Origin: an uncultured Clostridia bacterium
GTDB lineage: Bacteria; Bacillota; Clostridia; TANB77; CAG-508
Length of the DNA stretch: 58,203 nt
Reading direction: 5' to 3'
Assembly: GCA_944393565.1 (NCBI GenBank)
Contig: CALYAM010000001.1
Span: 1-58,203, forward strand
The position numbers and the translations under genes were made by a program. Below the pieces are notes generated by a model. The model saw nothing but the letters and a program-made list of their open reading frames with translations, searched no databases and was not told the origin of the DNA. Within the stretch, counting starts at the first letter, position 1; every line of letters starts with the position of its first letter. Shown in pieces: positions 1 to 7,612 of this stretch.

Positions 1-400
1 TTGGAGGATGGGTAAAAATAAATGATACAACACATAGACGAACTTGCTCATGTGGTGCAATTGAACAAGCAGCCCACACTTGGGGAAATTGGGTTCAAAC
101 AACTCCGGCAACTTGTACGGCGGCAGGAGTGCAAACGGCTACGTGTACGGCATGTGCGGCTTCAAAAACACAATCAGCACCGGCAGCAACCGGACATTCA
201 TTTGGAGGATGGGTAAAAATAAATGATACAACACATAGACGAACTTGCTCATGTGGTGCAATTGAACAAGCAGCCCACGCTTGGGGAAATTGGGTTCAAA
301 CAACTCCGGCAACTTGTGAGGCGGCAGGAGTGCAAACGGCTACGTGTACGACATGTGGTGGCTCAAAAACACAATCAGCACCGGCAGCAATTGGGCATAA
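1..400 (+). repeat. 201-bp tandem repeat inside the surface gene
   Basis: Bases 1-201 recur from 202 with only a few substitutions, mostly near 270-375. The period of 201 is exactly 67 codons, so copy number changes keep the frame. The array probably continues upstream of the window. Confidence 0.9.
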
Positions 401-557
401 CTGGAATGTTACTTTCATTGATCAAAATATTAATGGGAACCATACACGAACATGTAGAAATTGCCAGCAACAAATAACTGAAAGACATAATGCAGTATGG
501 TATATTGAGCCAAAAAGCAAAGTTTGTTGGGGATGTGGAGAAATGTGGTTTTACTAA
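1..557 (+). CDS. Cys-rich repeat surface protein, C-terminal part (partial)
   Basis: The 5' end lies outside the window. The frame (GGA codon at 3) is open to the stop at 555-557. It encodes two nearly identical 67-residue repeats and a divergent tail. Each repeat carries paired-cysteine motifs (TCSCG, TATCTxC) with Trp/Gly/His-rich linkers, a pattern common in large extracellular proteins of gut Clostridia. The tail ends with further CxxC pairs (CRNCQQ, CWGCG) and a short aromatic C-terminus, with no LPxTG or membrane anchor. GC content is above that of the neighbours. The cysteine pairs suggest metal-binding or disulfide knuckles. The function is unknown; adhesion is only a guess from similar architectures. 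Confidence 0.7.
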   Translation, partial: GGWVKINDTTHRRTCSCGAIEQAAHTWGNWVQTTPATCTAAGVQTATCTACAASKTQSAPAATGHSFGGWVKINDTTHRRTCSCGAIEQAAHAWGNWVQTTPATCEAAGVQTATCTTCGGSKTQSAPAAIGHNWNVTFIDQNINGNHTRTCRNCQQQITERHNAVWYIEPKSKVCWGCGEMWFY

Positions 558-595
558 AACTAACTAAATAAATATATGCACACAATTTATATAGA

Positions 596-642
596 GTACC
601 CATTAGGTATTAAGCAAATTAATACCTAATGGGTACTTTTAA
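596..642 (+). terminator. Intrinsic terminator after the surface gene
   Basis: A perfect 16-bp inverted repeat (596-611 with 621-636, 9-nt loop) is followed by a T-rich stretch. It lies 39 nt after the stop codon at 555-557. Confidence 0.85.
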
Positions 643-653
643 TTTAATTAAAA

Positions 654-694
654 ATATTTGCCAAAAACAATTGAAAATTTTTTTTGGCAAATAT
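654..694. repeat. 14-bp perfect inverted repeat
   Basis: ATATTTGCCAAAAA (654-667) and TTTTTGGCAAATAT (681-694) are exact reverse complements around a 13-nt AT-rich spacer. It sits between the terminator at 596 and the next gene at 768, so it may be an operator or a leader hairpin. No regulator is recognised. Confidence 0.6.
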
Positions 695-767
695 TGCTTG
701 CTATTTTCTTGATATTATTGTATTATTATATAAGTAAAAAATACAACCAAAAAGGGGGATAATCCGT

Positions 768-1172
768 ATGAAAAAAATACTACTAGGGGTAACAATTATA
801 TTTATGATATTAGAAACCACTGTGGTATATGCAACAGCAACAAATACAGTAAATAATGAAGTAAATATGATAGGAGAAATTTCACAAATGAAAGAAAAAA
901 CCCAACGAGAGCTAGATGATTACATAGAACGTTATGGGAGTGAATCTTACGGATTGACAGCGTTCATATTAAAGAAAGTACAAATTTATAGCATACCATT
1001 TTGCTTTTTAGGTGTTGCACTTTCTGCAATTTACCAATATGTTATAGGTATTCGTAAACTAGATACAAGAGATAAAGGCTTTTACTCTTTAGTAGGTTTT
1101 GTAACTATATTTGTTATATGCCAAGTATTACCACTTGTATTTGCTATTGTAGTAAAAGGTTGGAGGGGTTAA
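768..1172 (+). CDS. Small secreted or membrane protein, unknown function
   Basis: 134 residues. An N-terminal signal peptide-like segment (residues 1-22, basic start then hydrophobic, ending near VYA) is followed by a charged region (35-60) and two hydrophobic segments (about 72-92 and 106-128). This layout resembles VirB2/TrbC-type pilins, but sequence similarity is too weak to claim that. The RBS is a G-rich AAGGGGGA before the ATG. It lies 4 nt upstream of the CpaE-like gene and probably forms an operon with it and the GAF-GGDEF gene. Confidence 0.7.
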   Translation: MKKILLGVTIIFMILETTVVYATATNTVNNEVNMIGEISQMKEKTQRELDDYIERYGSESYGLTAFILKKVQIYSIPFCFLGVALSAIYQYVIGIRKLDTRDKGFYSLVGFVTIFVICQVLPLVFAIVVKGWRG

Positions 1173-1176
1173 ACAA

Positions 1177-3441
1177 ATGAAAGTATTATTTGCAGTTAAT
1201 AATGAAAATGTGTCTGAAGCAATTGTAAAGAAATACCAAAAAGACTATAAGGAAATAATATCATATAAAAATGTTTATTATTTTAATGCAATAATAAAAG
1301 AAATGCAAAAAGACAAATCATATGATAGAATTGTTATAAGTGAAGATTTAGAACCATTTGCAAATAATAACTATGACACAATAGATAAATTTTTATTTGA
1401 AAAATTAGATAGTATTAGTGATGAAGCAACAGATAATGGAGAAAAAGAGGCACAAATTATATTAATATGTAGCGACAGACGCTCTAAATCAGATGCACTG
1501 TTAGTAAAACTTTTTGGAATTGGAATTTATAGTGCTTTAATAGGAAAAGATAGAAGTGTTGAAGAAGTATGCAAATTAATAAGCAATCCGAGAACTAAAA
1601 AGGAAGCAAAGCTATATTACAAAATTGACTCAGAAGAAGTAAATTATCAAGCAGAAAATGATACAGATGTTAATGAAAATGAAATACAAAGCATATTAAA
1701 ACATTATAAATCCATAGGCAAAAATGAAGAAAAATATGTGGAAAGTTTTAATAATATTGCTTCGCAATATACGGATGCACAACTAAGAATAATTATCAAA
1801 TTTTTGCCATTAAATGTAAAAGCAGTATTAGAAGCAAAGTCGCCTAAGTATCAACAAGTTGTTATGTTTGGGGACAAACAATACAAGAAAAATAACACTT
1901 CTAATATAGAAAAAAGATATACACCTAAGCAAGAAAAGCAAAGAAAGATTCAAAGCGAAAACAGTTTAAAAATTGAAGCAATAGAAAAAAGAATAAGTAA
2001 TCCTTTAACAGGAAAACCTATTATTATTCCGTCTGTTGTAAAAAAAGAAAAAACAGTAGAGGTGGAAAGACAGCTAAAAGAACTAGAAGAAAATAGAAAT
2101 AAAAGCGATGTAGTTACAGAAGTGGCAAAACCTGAAGAAACCCAAATAGAACAAGAAACACAGCAACTAGATGAAATACCACAAGCAGAGCCAAGAAAAA
2201 GTAGAGGAAGACCAAAAAAAGTTGTACCTGAAATAGAGGAAAGTGATATACCTGCAAAGAAAAGGGGAAGGCCAAAAAAAATAGAAAAAGATGTAAACCT
2301 ATTTGAAATAGAAAATGAAGAAAATCAAGAAGAAAAAACAGATATAAACTTATTTGCTATAGGAGAAGAAAAAACAAATGACAATTTATCAAATGAAGAC
2401 ATAACTTTACCAGGGTTAGATGAGGAAGATAAAGAGACAGAAAACAAACAAAACATTCAATATTACGAACCTAATACTTATAACACAAACAATTATGAAA
2501 ACAATCAAATAGAAAAAACAGATACAAACTATGGCAACCAAATAGATTATGATCTGGAAAGATTATTAACAAGTGATAGAAAAATAGTTGCTTTTGTTGG
2601 TACAAGCAAAAATGGCACATCGTTTATTGTTAATTCCTTAGGAGCTCTGTTTTCATCAATGGGAATAAATACAGCAATATTGGATACAACAGAAAACAGA
2701 AACTCATTTTATATATATACAAAAAATGATGAAGAACTTAGAAAGAAAGCATATACATCTATACCGAAGTTAAAAGAAGGAACAGCAGATGGGATTCGTG
2801 CAGATAAAAATTTAAGTATATATACATCACTCCCAGGAGAGATGTATGAAAAAGACAATATTGCTACAATATTAAAAACACTTGCATCTAGCCATAATTT
2901 AACATTAATTGATTGTGATTTTAATACTCCAACAGAATATTTTAGTAAAGCACAAGAAATATATCTTGTACAAAGTATGGATGTTCTTACAATTCAGCCA
3001 TTAACTGCATTTTTAAGAGATTTAAAAAACAAAGGAGCACTAAATCCTGAAAAACTGAGAATTATAATAAACAAAGCAACAAAAATACGTGGATTAAATG
3101 AAAAGGTGCTAATTGGAGGAATGGCATATTATAATTCGCCATCAATGTCTTTTATGACTGAGCTGTTTAATAAGGATGCAATCAAGTTTTGTGATATTCC
3201 TCTTGATGTAAACACATATAATGCTTATCTTGAATCAATAGTATTGTGTGACATTTTACTTAACAAGTATTCAAAAATGTTTATGATAAAATTAAAAGAA
3301 CTGGCTGCAATGGTATACCCACTATTAAACAAACAAACATACAGACCAAGGGAAATTAAACAGAGCATACCCAATACGCACTTTTCTCCAGGAATAAGCA
3401 GTACATTAGAGCAAATGAATAAAATGAAAAATAGATATTAA
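1177..3441 (+). CDS. CpaE/MinD-like P-loop protein with two AT-hooks
   Basis: 754 residues. The N-terminal ~150 residues look like a receiver-like domain, as in CpaE of Tad pilus systems. A long charged, low-complexity middle (about 240-460) holds two basic GRPKK motifs (in the 340-370 region), the core of AT-hook minor-groove binders. The C-terminal ~260 residues resemble a SIMIBI (ParA/MinD) ATPase: a hydrophobic strand runs into VGTSKNGTS where Walker A would be, and LTLIDCD resembles Walker B. The Walker A lacks the usual GKT/GKS lysine, so ATP hydrolysis is doubtful. Possible roles are polar localisation, pilus assembly or DNA positioning; none is shown. Confidence 0.65.
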   Translation: MKVLFAVNNENVSEAIVKKYQKDYKEIISYKNVYYFNAIIKEMQKDKSYDRIVISEDLEPFANNNYDTIDKFLFEKLDSISDEATDNGEKEAQIILICSDRRSKSDALLVKLFGIGIYSALIGKDRSVEEVCKLISNPRTKKEAKLYYKIDSEEVNYQAENDTDVNENEIQSILKHYKSIGKNEEKYVESFNNIASQYTDAQLRIIIKFLPLNVKAVLEAKSPKYQQVVMFGDKQYKKNNTSNIEKRYTPKQEKQRKIQSENSLKIEAIEKRISNPLTGKPIIIPSVVKKEKTVEVERQLKELEENRNKSDVVTEVAKPEETQIEQETQQLDEIPQAEPRKSRGRPKKVVPEIEESDIPAKKRGRPKKIEKDVNLFEIENEENQEEKTDINLFAIGEEKTNDNLSNEDITLPGLDEEDKETENKQNIQYYEPNTYNTNNYENNQIEKTDTNYGNQIDYDLERLLTSDRKIVAFVGTSKNGTSFIVNSLGALFSSMGINTAILDTTENRNSFYIYTKNDEELRKKAYTSIPKLKEGTADGIRADKNLSIYTSLPGEMYEKDNIATILKTLASSHNLTLIDCDFNTPTEYFSKAQEIYLVQSMDVLTIQPLTAFLRDLKNKGALNPEKLRIIINKATKIRGLNEKVLIGGMAYYNSPSMSFMTELFNKDAIKFCDIPLDVNTYNAYLESIVLCDILLNKYSKMFMIKLKELAAMVYPLLNKQTYRPREIKQSIPNTHFSPGISSTLEQMNKMKNRY

Positions 3442-3469
3442 AAAATGAAATTTTGGAGGTGATATAAAC

Positions 3470-4567
3470 TTGGAATTAATTGGAATTATTATTCTAGTAT
3501 TTATTGTAATAATGTTGTTATTATATAATATTTCAATTCATAAAAAGGTACAAACATTTAGCAATATTAATCAAAAAATAAATAGTCTAAATGTCCTTCA
3601 AGATTTCATGAATGCAATAGGAGAAAATACTTCAGTAGAAGAAAAACTTAGAAATATTAATGACATTTTATTAGAAAAATATGATATAAAATATTCTACA
3701 ATTGTTGTATTTGACGGAGCAGAGTATGTAATAAAAGCCACAAACGTAGATGAAAAGCATTGGGAAACACTAAAAAACTTACATACACAACCAATCTTTA
3801 AAGATAGTATTGCAACAGCTACCACCAAATATATAACAATAGATAAAGACAGTGACAGACTTCCATACCAAGAGATGGAATTCGCAAGAGCAAAATCTGC
3901 AATGTTTTTACCGCTATATATTGATAATGTGTATATAGGCTATTGGATTATAGAGAATGGGCAAATGCATGCGTTTGATAGTGTAGATACAACAATTATA
4001 GAAGTTATTAAAGAAAATATAGTATCAGTATTAAAAACAGTGATGTATCAAAATACAATAGAAAACATAGTTAGAAAAGACAAATTTACAGGTTTAAATT
4101 CAGCAGAATATTTGTATGGAAAAGCAAAACACTTAATTGATAAATATACAACATCTACTGTGTGTATGTTTAGAATAGCAAACTTAGAGGAAATAAATGA
4201 AAACTATAGTAGAAAAACTGGAAATGACATAGTAATAAAAGTAAGTAATTTGGTTAAAACAAGTATTTCATCAGAATATATATTCGTAAGATATATGGGG
4301 CCAAAATTTGTGATTGTTTTTTCAGGAGTTGAGCCAGAAGCTGTTGTTGAGTTTCTTAAAGATATAAAACAAAGTTTAGAGAATATACAAATACCATTTG
4401 AGCAACCTAAAAAAAACAAGTCTAAAAAAGAAATTACAGTATCGCCAAGAATAAATTTTGCCATTTCAACGTATTATAAAGGTACTGGAATGGAAGGTGT
4501 TACAAAGAAATTAGAAGAATACATAGATGGCGCAGGTAAAACAGAATCAAAAATTAGTTACATATAG
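3470..4567 (+). CDS. Membrane-anchored GAF plus degenerate GGDEF protein
   Basis: 365 residues, TTG start preceded by GGAGGTGAT. An N-terminal transmembrane helix (residues 4-20) is followed by a GAF-like sensor (about 45-195) and a GGDEF-like domain (about 205-360). The signature is RYMGPKF instead of RYGGDEF, so the catalytic Asp/Glu are lost and diguanylate cyclase activity is unlikely. It could be a c-di-GMP or GTP sensor, or a structural partner of the CpaE-like protein 28 nt upstream. Ten nucleotides separate it from ireB. Confidence 0.75.
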   Translation: MELIGIIILVFIVIMLLLYNISIHKKVQTFSNINQKINSLNVLQDFMNAIGENTSVEEKLRNINDILLEKYDIKYSTIVVFDGAEYVIKATNVDEKHWETLKNLHTQPIFKDSIATATTKYITIDKDSDRLPYQEMEFARAKSAMFLPLYIDNVYIGYWIIENGQMHAFDSVDTTIIEVIKENIVSVLKTVMYQNTIENIVRKDKFTGLNSAEYLYGKAKHLIDKYTTSTVCMFRIANLEEINENYSRKTGNDIVIKVSNLVKTSISSEYIFVRYMGPKFVIVFSGVEPEAVVEFLKDIKQSLENIQIPFEQPKKNKSKKEITVSPRINFAISTYYKGTGMEGVTKKLEEYIDGAGKTESKISYI

Positions 4568-4577
4568 GAGGTAAAAG

Positions 4578-4832
4578 ATGGTTGACGACAAAACTATGAA
4601 CTTTAGAGTAGAAAAAGACAACAATGTAAAGACAAGAGAAATATTAAAACAAGTATATCAAGCATTAGTAGAAAAAGGGTATAATCCAATAAACCAAATT
4701 GTTGGCTATATATTATCAGGAGATCCAACTTATATAACAAGCCATAATGATGCAAGAAATTTAATTAGACTTATTGAAAGAGATGAACTATTAGAAAAAT
4801 TAGTAAAAAATTATATAGGACTAGATGAATAA
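4578..4832 (+). CDS. ireB: IreB family (UPF0297) regulatory phosphoprotein
   Basis: 84 residues, full length for the family. The family in Firmicutes is phosphorylated by the PASTA kinase IreK and modulates cephalosporin and envelope stress responses in Enterococcus. Recognisable segments are the TMNFRVEKD start, the [12 protein letters not shown] helix and the [17 protein letters not shown] core. The RBS is GGAGGTAAAAG. It abuts ruvX with no gap; ireB-ruvX-DUF1292 is a conserved Firmicutes cluster. Confidence 0.93.
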   Translation: MVDDKTMNFRVEKDNNVKTREILKQVYQALVEKGYNPINQIVGYILSGDPTYITSHNDARNLIRLIERDELLEKLVKNYIGLDE

Positions 4833-5261
4833 ATGAGAATTTTGGGAATTGATTATGGGGACGTAAGAGTTGGAATAGCATTGACAGACCCACTAGGTAT
4901 TACAGCCCAGGGGGTAGAAACAATTCACTACAATGGAAAGGACAAAGAACTGTTAAAAAGAATAGATGAAATCATACAGCAATATGGAGTAAGTAAAATA
5001 GTACTAGGAATGCCAATTAATTTAAAGGGAGAAGAAACTGTAAGAGCACAGAAGACAAAGATGTTTTTGCATAAATTAAAATGCAAATATCCAAAAATAG
5101 AAATTATAGCAGTTGATGAAAGATTAACAACAGTGCAGGCACATAAAACAATGAATGAATTGGAAATAAAAAACGGCAAAAAGAAAGACATTGTAGATAC
5201 TTTATCAGCTGTATATATACTAGAAACGTATATCAACAAAAAAATAGATAGCAATTATTAA
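4833..5261 (+). CDS. ruvX: RuvX/YqgF family putative pre-16S rRNA nuclease
   Basis: 142 residues with an RNase H-like fold. The GIDYGDVRVGIALTDP start carries the first catalytic Asp. VLGMPINLKG and VDERLTT carry the other acidic residues, and DTLSAVYILE closes the fold. In E. coli the homologue processes the 5' end of 16S rRNA; older annotations call it a Holliday junction resolvase. The ATG directly follows the TAA of ireB (no gap), which suggests coupled translation. Confidence 0.94.
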   Translation: MRILGIDYGDVRVGIALTDPLGITAQGVETIHYNGKDKELLKRIDEIIQQYGVSKIVLGMPINLKGEETVRAQKTKMFLHKLKCKYPKIEIIAVDERLTTVQAHKTMNELEIKNGKKKDIVDTLSAVYILETYINKKIDSNY

Positions 5262-5316
5262 AAGATATTAAAGTTGTAGTAATACAAAATTTATATAAAT
5301 ATGAAAGGAGAAAACT

Positions 5317-5643
5317 ATGGATAACGAAACAAATAATGTTCCAGAAATGGATGAAGAATTAGACAACATTATAACATTAAACGATGAGGATGGAAAGGAA
5401 GTTCAATTTGAATTTTTAGACATGGTAGAACTAGATTCAGAAGAATATGTTGTCTTACTTCCAGTTGTAGAAGAAGGGGAAGAAGATGATGGAGAAGTAG
5501 TTATTTTAAAAGTAGAGGATTCAGAATCTGAAGAAGAAGAATCATACGTTAGCGTAGACGATGAAGAAGTATTAGCAAAAGTTTTTGAAATATTTAAAGA
5601 AAAATTTAAGGATGAATTTAATTTTATTGACGAAGAAGAATAA
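5317..5643 (+). CDS. DUF1292 family acidic protein
   Basis: 108 residues, very acidic, with a central YVVLLPVVEEGEEDD segment typical of DUF1292 (B. subtilis YrzB type). It is the usual third member of the ireB-ruvX cluster. The RBS is AAAGGAG. Its biochemical role is unknown. Confidence 0.88.
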   Translation: MDNETNNVPEMDEELDNIITLNDEDGKEVQFEFLDMVELDSEEYVVLLPVVEEGEEDDGEVVILKVEDSESEEEESYVSVDDEEVLAKVFEIFKEKFKDEFNFIDEEE

Positions 5644-5672
5644 AAAGCACATCTTGTTTTAATAAAAAAGTT

Positions 5673-5701
5673 TTGACACAGGAAGAAGTAAGCCATAATA
5701 T
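5673..5701 (+). promoter_or_regulatory. SigA-type promoter of the first DGR-target-like gene
   Basis: TTGACA (5673-5678), 17-bp spacer, TAATAT (5696-5701), about 250 nt before the start at 5961. The paralogous gene has the same arrangement at 34758-34786. Confidence 0.65.
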
Positions 5702-5850
5702 AAAAGAAATAAAGAGGCAAACACAAATAAAAGCAATATGCAAATGAAAATAAAGAAAAGCACAAAAGGCAAAGAGAAGAAAACCCGCGTAGCTGTACAC
5801 ACACAATTAAATTTAACCAATAAAGCAAATAAAAAAGAGGTAGAAAAAGG

Positions 5851-5898
5851 CTACCTATCTTGTCATGAAACAAACCATGTATGAGATGGGTAGTTTTT
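5851..5898 (+). terminator. Leader hairpin with T-tract (attenuator-like)
   Basis: CTACCTATCT (5851-5860) pairs with AGATGGGTAG (5884-5893), allowing one G-U, and is followed by TTTTT. It lies between the promoter and the coding start, so it would terminate transcription before the gene unless overridden. The paralogue has the same element at 34956-35003. Confidence 0.6.
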
Positions 5899-5960
5899 GT
5901 GTACAAAAAAGATAAAGAAAAAATAAAAAAGCAAAAAGCCCAAAAGGAGAGGAGCCAAAA

Positions 5961-7316
5961 ATGGAACAGAAAAACAAAAGCAAAGGAAGGAAAGGAATAA
6001 CTCTAGTAAGTTTAGTAATAACAATAATAGTGCTATTGATACTGGCAGGAGTGGCAATAAACTTAGCAATGGATGAAGAAGTACTAATAGGGAAAGCAGA
6101 AGAGGCAGTAGAAAGTTGGAACAGAGCAGTAGCAGAAGAAAATAATGCAATAAAAAATATATTCATGATAACAAATGAAGTAGAAGGAGAGGAAACAGAA
6201 GGAGAAGTAAAAGAAGTGCCAATACCAAACGGGTATATAGCATCAGAAATAAGTACAGAAGATGATGTAGCAGAAGGATTGGTAATATATGAGATACCAG
6301 AAGGAACAGAAGTAAACTGGCTAGAGGATGAAGAAGATGGAACAAACAAAAGTACAATAACAATAGGTGGAAATACAACAAATTTACAAGAAACAGTAAA
6401 TCAATATGTATGGATACCAGTAGAAGAAATAAATGATATGGTAATGTGTGAAAATAATAATAAGTTAGCAGATGAAAATGGAAATAAAATATGTAATATA
6501 GAATTAGTAAAAGAAGGAGGAAGTGAAGAGGAAATACTAAAATGTACTAACCCAGCACATACAAAAACAGCAACCAATTTATTAGGAAGATTGTATACAA
6601 GTACAGAAAGTTATGATACAGATGAAGCTGGGAACACAATTTATTCTTATACAATAAACTTTGAACAAACAGACCAGACGTATAATGAAAATAATTATCG
6701 TGAACCAAGTACAATAAGTAGCGACAAAGATAATAGCTTAGGGCTAGAGCAATTAAAAAATGACTTTACAGTAATGGCAAAGAGTGTGGCAAAAAATGGA
6801 GGATTTTATATAGGCAGATATGAAGTAGGAGCAGGAGGAAGCAGCAAAAAAGGACAAGCAGTGTTAACAGCAGCAAGTACTGGAGAAGGAAGCGGAGATA
6901 CAGCATATTTAGGTGCAAACATGTGGTACGGTTTATATAATACAATAAGAGATGTAGAAGCAAATAGACAAATGATATGGGGATGCCAGTATGACCAGGT
7001 AATAAAATTTTTAAAAGAAGGAGAAGAAGACCCTGAGAATGGGCATAGCAATAGAAACTTAACTAAAAACCATGCATTATCAGGACAAAATGAATTAGAT
7101 TGTATGAGAAATATATATGACCTTGAAGGTAACCATTCTGAATGGACAGCAGAAGCAAATTCTGCCAACAGTCGAGTTTTTAGAGGAAATAACTATGGTG
7201 CTGTACTTCTTTATAATAATTTTTACCCAGCAAGTTTCCGTCAAGGTGATGACAGCTACGGCTATCCGACATATGCTTACGGTAATGATTCTTCTCGACC
7301 AACACTTTATTTGTAA
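5961..7316 (+). CDS. Prepilin-type surface protein A with DGR-like variable C-type-lectin end
   Basis: 451 residues. The basic N-terminus runs into KGITLVSLVITIIVLLILAG, a class III/type IV prepilin motif with cleavage expected after Gly. A Glu-rich linker follows, then a domain with VWIPVEEI, NGGFYIGRYEVG and QMIWGCQYDQV, which I read as an FGE-sulfatase/C-type-lectin-like fold. The last ~50 residues, after NIYDLEGNHSEWTAEA and before RPTLYL, differ sharply from the paralogue at 35067 while the flanks are conserved. Such lectin-fold ends are typical targets of diversity-generating retroelements. Start is supported by AAAAGGAGAGGAG upstream. No reverse transcriptase is nearby. Confidence 0.75.
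   Translation: MEQKNKSKGRKGITLVSLVITIIVLLILAGVAINLAMDEEVLIGKAEEAVESWNRAVAEENNAIKNIFMITNEVEGEETEGEVKEVPIPNGYIASEISTEDDVAEGLVIYEIPEGTEVNWLEDEEDGTNKSTITIGGNTTNLQETVNQYVWIPVEEINDMVMCENNNKLADENGNKICNIELVKEGGSEEEILKCTNPAHTKTATNLLGRLYTSTESYDTDEAGNTIYSYTINFEQTDQTYNENNYREPSTISSDKDNSLGLEQLKNDFTVMAKSVAKNGGFYIGRYEVGAGGSSKKGQAVLTAASTGEGSGDTAYLGANMWYGLYNTIRDVEANRQMIWGCQYDQVIKFLKEGEEDPENGHSNRNLTKNHALSGQNELDCMRNIYDLEGNHSEWTAEANSANSRVFRGNNYGAVLLYNNFYPASFRQGDDSYGYPTYAYGNDSSRPTLYL
7158..7298 (+). other. Putative DGR variable region in gene A
   Basis: Between conserved codons for TAEA and RPTLYL, the codons are mostly NNC/NNT (TAC, GAC, AGC, GGT, GAT) and are hypervariable against the paralogue. This is the expected trace of adenine mutagenesis of AAC/AAT template codons. 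Limits are approximate, because the template repeat is not in the window. Confidence 0.6.
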
Positions 7317-7373
7317 AGCTAAGAAACCCAGAAGGACACGGTGCTTATAAAATGAACATTAAAAACGTATCTA

Positions 7374-7414
7374 TAATACAGTGTGTGAAATAAAAAAGTA
7401 GCATACTGTATTTT
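7374..7414 (+). terminator. Weak terminator candidate after gene A
   Basis: AATACAGT and ACTGTATT flank a ~22-nt loop and are followed by T residues (TTTTTG). The loop is long, so this is a tentative call. Confidence 0.35.
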
Positions 7415-7502
7415 TGCATATAGAGATAACACAAAAATTATTCTTCCAAGTATTGCTTTTTGTATTATAATATGTTAAACTTATTTCGCATTTATTATAT
7501 AT

Positions 7503-7577
7503 GGCCCGTTGGTCAAGCGGTTAAGACGCAGCCCTCTCAAGGCTGAATCATGGGTTCGATTCCCGTACGGGTCACCA
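7503..7577 (+). tRNA. tRNA-Glu (anticodon CTC)
   Basis: A complete cloverleaf: acceptor GGCCCGT with ACGGGTC, anticodon stem CAGCC/GGCTG around loop CTCTCAA (anticodon CTC, reads GAG), a GGTTCGATT T-loop and an encoded CCA end. It is the only tRNA in the window. Confidence 0.95.
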
Positions 7578-7578
7578 A

Positions 7579-7611
7579 AAAAAGATGGGAGTATTTACTC
7601 CCATCTTTTAA
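7579..7611. terminator. Bidirectional terminator between tRNA-Glu and the SH3-like gene
   Basis: AAAAGATGGGAGTA and TACTCCCATCTTTT form a near-perfect stem with a very short loop, A-rich on one side and T-rich on the other. It fits termination of both the tRNA and the convergent minus-strand gene. Confidence 0.85.
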
Positions 7612-7612
7612 G

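Larger units (their letters stand above)
5644..5960 (+). promoter_or_regulatory. Long conserved leader of surface gene A
   Basis: This 317-nt gap holds no credible gene. Most of its second half matches 34840-35066 upstream of the paralogue: an AAACCCGCGT(A/G)GCTGTACA block, a (CA)4 tract at 5798-5805, AACCAATAAAGCAAATAAAAAAG-like A-rich sequence, and a hairpin with T-run at 5851-5898. The shared leader suggests a cis-acting RNA or a mobile cassette boundary. Confidence 0.7.

Noticed and set aside
22-216. Repeated 64-residue reading frame in the first 480 bases
   Set aside because: It is the off-frame shadow of the Cys-rich repeat; the true frame runs through to the stop at 557.
5403-6349. 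Minus-strand hydrophobic frames opposite genes A and B
   Set aside because: They arise from A-rich coding on the plus strand, lack RBS sites and are repeated opposite both paralogues.
7317-7500. DGR template repeat just downstream of gene A
   Set aside because: The gaps after both variable genes show no copy of the EWTAEA-to-TLYL segment with AAC/AAT codons, and no reverse transcriptase is in the window.
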